A stretch of 64,000 nt of DNA from Circinella minor (lineage: Eukaryota > Mucoromycota > Mucoromycetes > Mucorales > Lichtheimiaceae). The DNA lies in NCBI GenBank assembly GCA_016758965.1, contig JAEPRB010000044.1:1-64000 (forward strand). The letters are read 5' to 3'. Both the position numbers and the translations under genes were made by a program. Below, piece by piece: positions 58,747 to 64,000 of the stretch. Positions within the stretch are counted from its first letter, which is position 1, and every line of letters begins with the position of its first letter. Under the pieces are notes generated by a model. It had not been told where the DNA came from, searched no databases, and was given only the letters and a program-made list of their open reading frames with translations.

Positions 58747-61700
58747 TTAATTAATCATTTCGAGTAATCGAGCTGCTTCAGCAGCTGCCGTGGTTGTTCT
58801 TGGTTCCAATTCCAAACTACGTTCATATAAAGCTTCAACATCCAAACTAGCCTCCAATGATTTCGATATAAAAGTTTGTATACCAGGAACCTCTTGTAAA
58901 ATATAAGGCGAAGATTGAAATTGTTTAATTTCACGAATCACTTCAGCTGTCTTTTGTCTTTTTGCAAAATTAATCAAATCGACTGATTTGGCAAGATAAT
59001 CCGGATTACCGTCTTCAATAAATGTCAAATCTTGTAAATAAATACCCAAAAAGGGAATACAAGGTGGATTGACACTATGAACCATTTCACGATACGCAGT
59101 AAAATTACGATTAGCTCCCATCAATTTACGAATATAGTTCAAGGTTTGCTGTGTACGGTTACCAACAATTTCCCATGTTCGTCGTAGACGACCGACAGCA
59201 CTGTTGTCAAAAGCTGAAAAAATGGCCATACATGTATTGTAGTTGTTGAGCATACGGCATTTCTAAATTATAAAGTATATTTATAATTAGTTTTGATGAA
59301 AAAAAAACCAGCTCAATAAAAAGTACAACTAAAAACTTACATCAGCTACTATTGCCCAATGTTTGATAATAATAACACGCCGTTTTGCTTCATCATGTTC
59401 CAAAATCGATCCAGTTACCCAAGCTGTTAAACGATTACAATAATTAATCGATTGCTTGACATGGTAAGCTAATTCTTGATCATCTCTTGACCAAGCCTTA
59501 TTCAAACATTCGATTGGTCGAATACTACTATATAACTTGAAATCCATAATACTCAATTGACGTGCCAATTCCAATGGATCCGTATCCAAAAGAGTCATTT
59601 GAGGCGTTACAGCCTTGGGTAAAATTGGGGTAGGACCAGCCATATTGTTCGGTACAAGTTTCTTTAATCCATCATCAGCATCAATTTCTCGACGTTTCAA
59701 AATAAGACGATTTAACTGATCTGCTGAAAATCCGGAAGCATCACGAATGACTGTGCTGGTAAAGAATTCGAGTCGGTCTAAAATAAATTCATCTTCGTCG
59801 TTGTAGTAGTTTTCTAACCAGTTCTTCATAACATTGAACACGCTAATAAAATAATTTCATATCCGTGGCCATTATTAGTTCTCACCATTTCTGTTTTCAC
59901 TCCCCCCCCCCTTTGTATATGTTTATACAAAAAATATCGGTTTGTGTTTATATTACCGTAATCGAATAAGTTTTTGTTTTCTTTCAATCCAGATTTCAAG
60001 CTCTTGAGGAGTTAAACCTTCGGGCGCTGTATTGGTATATCGTTTCTCCAACAAGTTGACGAATTCTTCAGTTGTACAGAATGATCGATAAGTCAATAAA
60101 AAGTTGGCAATGAATGATGTATCTGAAATCATATAAATTATTAATATCACATTATTCAATACATAGCAATACACTTCTATTATCTTCTACATAGAACTCA
60201 AATGCTAAAAGTTTACCAAGTGTATCGTGGGGTGTCAAACGTTCCACCAAAGCAGATAATGTACCACCCTTGAGATTACCATCTGAACCAAATACAATGT
60301 CTTCATTTGCATATTCATGACCCAAGAACCAATGATGATCATTCGATGATAAAGTATCGGTAGGCTTTGTACTTGGTTGGCGTTGACGTTGTTGTATTGG
60401 GGGTGGTGTTTCATTACCAGGGATACGTAAGGAAGCAGCAATATTAGGTGAAGCTTGTCGTTGATGATGGCGATTGGATCTGGTTCGTGGTAATAAATTG
60501 GAGGATGTCGAACTGATCACAGTTTCTAATGTGTCACTATCATAATCAATATCTTGAGGTGTTGGTGGTGGCATACCTTGTGGAGGAGGTGACCAAGGAT
60601 CCGTTAATGCAGGTGACAATGGATTGATAGTTCCACTTATACTGCTATTGCCATCATTTGTCAAGGAGTCCTTGGTATCCGAAGTACCACGTCTTGATAA
60701 CCATAAACGACGCTGTCCGACCATATGTTGTACACATGAAGAAATACGCTCCAACGCTTCTTCAATTTCTGCATTACTTTCGTCAATGGCCGTAATTCCC
60801 GAAGAAAGTGTGACACTTGGGTCACTCAATACTTGAATAGCATTGAATAACCGACCAAAGGCAGTAAACAATCGTTGTCGTTCCCATTTAAATCGTGAAA
60901 TTGCTGGTGCTTGAATTTGATCTTCATCGAAACTGATACCTTCCAAAATAGATAAGTACTGACTGATTTGTTCAGATAAGGTACGGAAAAGCATTACAAT
61001 GCTTTCTCTCGCCTTTTCTTGATTGTCTTCCAATATGATACTATTGTTACCACCATCTAATTCATTTTCATGTTGAATTTCAATAGCATGTGCTGTACCT
61101 GCAGCCAATGCTTCGGTCGATCCATAGATTTGATTGGCATGAGTTTGTAAACTGACCATGAGATCTTGATTGAGTCGATATTTAGGTTTGTTTTGTTGTT
61201 GATTAGGGGGTGTTGGTAATGTAGGTGCGGAAATTGGGACGTTGTTACCACTATTATTGGACATAGTGTTACCACTAATCACACTACTAGCTTTACCAGA
61301 TTTTTTATCTTCATTATCGATTGTTGACGCAAAATCAGGTTCATCTGCTGGATCTCCTGGTACTTGTATCGTTGTTGTATTATTCAATGTTACTGCCGTC
61401 GTAGTATTATTATATCCAGTATCTTCTTTTACAAATCGTGGAGTCATATGTTCTACACGTACTTGACGTTGTTGACACGCTGTAACAAAATTACGTACAG
61501 CAGCTAATACATCGCCAGCATCTTTTTGTAACTTAAATACTGTTTCGGATGATGCTGATCCATTATTGTTAAGGGCGGTAGGTGGCGAAGAAGGTGGTGT
61601 TACGGGCACTTCAGAAGCAATACGTGCTGACAAAACCAATTTTGAGAGAGCTGCCATGACAGCACGATGAGGAATACGTAATATTTGATCTTGAGTGTGA

Positions 61701-63055
61701 TTTGAATCTTTCTCTATGAGTCCAGCAGCATAGAGCATAAGACGAATGGTTTCAACTACAATACCCGCATGTTCGATAAAATGCTCACGTAAATTTTGCT
61801 GTGCAGTAACATTCAACTGATGGATAGCTAGGGCAACATCACCCGATAATTTTTGCCAAGTAAGTGGCTCACTTTGATCGGTGGCTGCCGTAGAAATAGA
61901 TTGATTGCCGTTAAGAATTAAACTTTCCGCATCACGCGATGTTTTCCTTGGGGTATTTTGATCATCTTCAGAATCTGTCTCATCTCCACTTTTATTCTAT
62001 ATATTGAATAATCTCTAATTTTGAGTAATAATGCGAACAAAATATAGAAAGAAAAAGAAAGAAAGAGTTTACCAGACGACCGGTTGTCTTGTTGATTTCT
62101 TCTTTATCCCACGTGGTCTCCTGAGTTACGAGGTTACAAAAATATGTTCTGCCCTGAGGGGTGACACGTTCAACCCATTGCGACATAATCTATTAAAATA
62201 AATTTATTAATATTATATGCGACTTTTTTTTCGGTTGTTGCCTCTATTTTTCCACTCCTATTTTGTAACAAAAAAAAATTAAGCTTACATGACTTGCATC
62301 CATTTTATCTTCATCCAGTTCTCGGTTTGCATTATTATTTGGTGTTGTGACAGATGGTGGTACGACAGTAGCAGTAGTGGCAATAGTATTACTACTATTA
62401 TTATTATTAATTCCATGTAATGAGGATTCATTACTTGTACGCGATAATTGACGATTATGGTTATTAGCACGAGCATCAACAAAATTATCTTCATCTTCGG
62501 AATCCCCAGTAATTGATCCATTATTGTGATATTGAACACTACCAGTCACTGGATCATAAAAATAATGACCTCCACTATTTCCGCTATGAACACTGGTTGC
62601 GTTTGTTGTAGTAGTTGTAGTTGTTATTGTCACATTTTCATCTTCATGTTTTATTTCGGGCACATCTGGTAACCGTTGGTTCTGATCAAAAGGTTTTCGA
62701 TCCAAACGGCTATCAGTACTTCCTCTTCGAGCTCGTCGAGTTGCACTAGTACCACCAGCAGTTGGCATGACGCTATCAGCTAATTCGGGATTGACATTGA
62801 CCATCTCGACATAGTTGCTGGGAAACCAACCTCTTGAACCATTACACCTAAAAGGAAGTTAGTCTATGTAGAATATATTTTTTATAGCTAATATGTCATT
62901 GAGAAGAGCACATACCACCCATCCCACCAACCCGATTCGAGTTGGGCAAGTACATCAATAAAGTCACCCTTGTCAAAACTTAATGACGATTGTTCTGGAG
63001 AATGAAACGGATGTAATGCACGTACTGTACATAATATCTTTGGCATAGAAGTCAT
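58747..63055 (-). CDS. Ras guanine-nucleotide exchange factor with SH3 and WW domains (Cdc25-like)
   Basis: About seven exons encode roughly 1,250 residues. SH3 domain, about residues 5-65, split by an intron (KILCTVRALHPFHSPEQSSL; SGWWDGW; GSRGWFPSNYVEMV). WW domain at about 236-265 (WVERVTPQGRTYFCNLVTQE, then TTWD). A long helical region with Asn/Ser-rich linkers follows, including HWFLGHEYANEDIVFGSDGN before a REM/RasGEF-N segment (SFIANFLLTYRSFCTTEEFVN). The catalytic CDC25 domain ends the protein (DPLELARQLSIMDFKLYSSI; MAIFSAFDNSAVGRLRRTWE; PCIPFLGIYLQDLTFIEDGN). It should load Ras with GTP at membranes, upstream of cAMP or MAPK signalling in growth control. The SH3 is as in yeast Cdc25; the added WW is discussed in the findings. 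The stop is at 58747-58749. Confidence 0.93.
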
Positions 63056-64000
63056 TATTTGCCAAGATGTTTAAAAAAAAGAAAAAAAAATTAAAAGAAA
63101 GTGAAGGGAAAGGACTTAGTGATATATATAAAAATAAAACGAGAGGAAAAAGGTTTATGGAACAAGTGTGTGGTCTGTTCCCAAAGCAGGAATCCAAGTC
63201 TTTTTTTTTTCTGAAAATCGTTTTAATGGGGCGGACTTTTTCGTGTCATTCATGAATAAGGGTTTAGACTATTTGTGTTTTATTTGATATAGCACAGGCA
63301 CGCACACCTTATCAGGTACATTACTCACAACTCGTAGGTACATCACTCACACAAATGTATATTTATATACAGTAACTTTAAATAATCATTATATCGTATT
63401 TCTTTTGCCTCCTCATTCTTTCTTGCTAAATCTCATGTAAGAATATATAAAAAGACCCTGTTTTCTAACTGATCGGAATTAGTTTATTATTTAAATTCAA
63501 CTCAGCATAAGTAGTAGCTTAAAAGAAAAAATGATCATTCATAATTCAAGAGCAATAAAAAGGGGCTATAAAAGATACATTCCCTATACTTGGGAATCTC
63601 TTTTCTTTAGAGTTTCAATGACATTTAAGAAACAAAAGTAATCTTAACAAAAATAAATGCGTGATGATGAAATAGGAGCAGAATCACACACTAAAAAAAC
63701 CTCTCCTTGATTGATTTTCGATTTAAATGACCGCCACAGACCATTCACTTGATTTCTTGTGATACATTGCATTTATTCCTCTCGTTTTCATTGTAATACA
63801 AAGAGAAGAAAGTTAATAATATATAGTTTGGCTGTGTGGAGTGAGAATAAAAAAGCTCTATCACTACGAATTTATTATGACCACTGAAAAATAAATAATC
63901 AAAGTCATTTATTATCAATAACATAATGAAAGTAAATATAAATAATCCCATTTTTTATGAACTCAACATGTGAAATCCACAAAACGATGTGATAAATGAA
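63056..64000. other. Upstream region of the Ras exchange factor gene, no gene seen
   Basis: About 0.95 kb to the window edge. An A-rich leader lies at 63060-63110 on the plus strand. No reading frame shows recognisable coding character. Confidence 0.6.

Overview
The window looks like nuclear DNA of an early-diverging filamentous fungus, most likely Mucoromycota/Mucorales. It is strongly AT-rich. Nearly every gene is split by short introns (mostly about 50-150 b, GTAAGT/GTATGT donors, TAG acceptors). The gene content is fungal: cytoplasmic dynein intermediate chain, Scs7-type fatty acid 2-hydroxylase, TMEM135-like protein, Mrn1-type four-RRM protein, Dal5-type symporter and large F-box/LRR proteins. 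I joined exons by hand and checked phase where I could; where exon sums are given, they divide by three. Species cannot be named from this.

Layout. Positions 1-4330 are a graveyard of mobile and decayed sequence: the right end of a TA-flanked inverted-repeat transposon, a broken Fanzor/TnpB-like (OMEGA nuclease) gene with a conserved noncoding tail, a degraded metallophosphatase pseudogene, a second broken copy of the Fanzor 3' end with the same tail, and a complete 785-b TA-flanked non-autonomous transposon. Positions 4330-31420 hold a TauD-type dioxygenase, a mitochondrial-type methionine aminopeptidase, a one-pass membrane protein, an F-box/LRR protein, dynein intermediate chain, ribosomal protein uL24 (RPL26), fatty acid 2-hydroxylase, a quinone-oxidoreductase-like MDR enzyme and a TPR/F-box/LRR protein. 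Positions 31420-47030 hold a DHA2-type drug:H+ antiporter, a TMEM135-like protein, a Dal5-type anion symporter and a long-chain acyl-CoA synthetase. After a roughly 5-kb gene-poor gap, positions 52458-63055 hold a G3BP-like stress-granule protein, an Mrn1-like RNA-binding protein and an SH3-WW-REM-CDC25 Ras exchange factor.

Themes. Three genes belong to lipid metabolism or peroxisomes (fatty acid 2-hydroxylase, TMEM135-like, acyl-CoA synthetase). Two neighbouring genes in the same orientation encode low-complexity RNA-granule proteins. Two large F-box/LRR proteins suggest SCF ubiquitin-ligase adaptors. There is no operon logic; neighbours are mostly independent genes.

The most unusual feature is the pair of Fanzor-like remnants. 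The noncoding sequence just after their stop codons is far better conserved between copies than the coding sequence before it. That is what a selected guide-RNA scaffold or transposon end would leave. Both copies are broken, so the window holds relics of such a system rather than a working one. No tRNA, rRNA or CRISPR array was seen.
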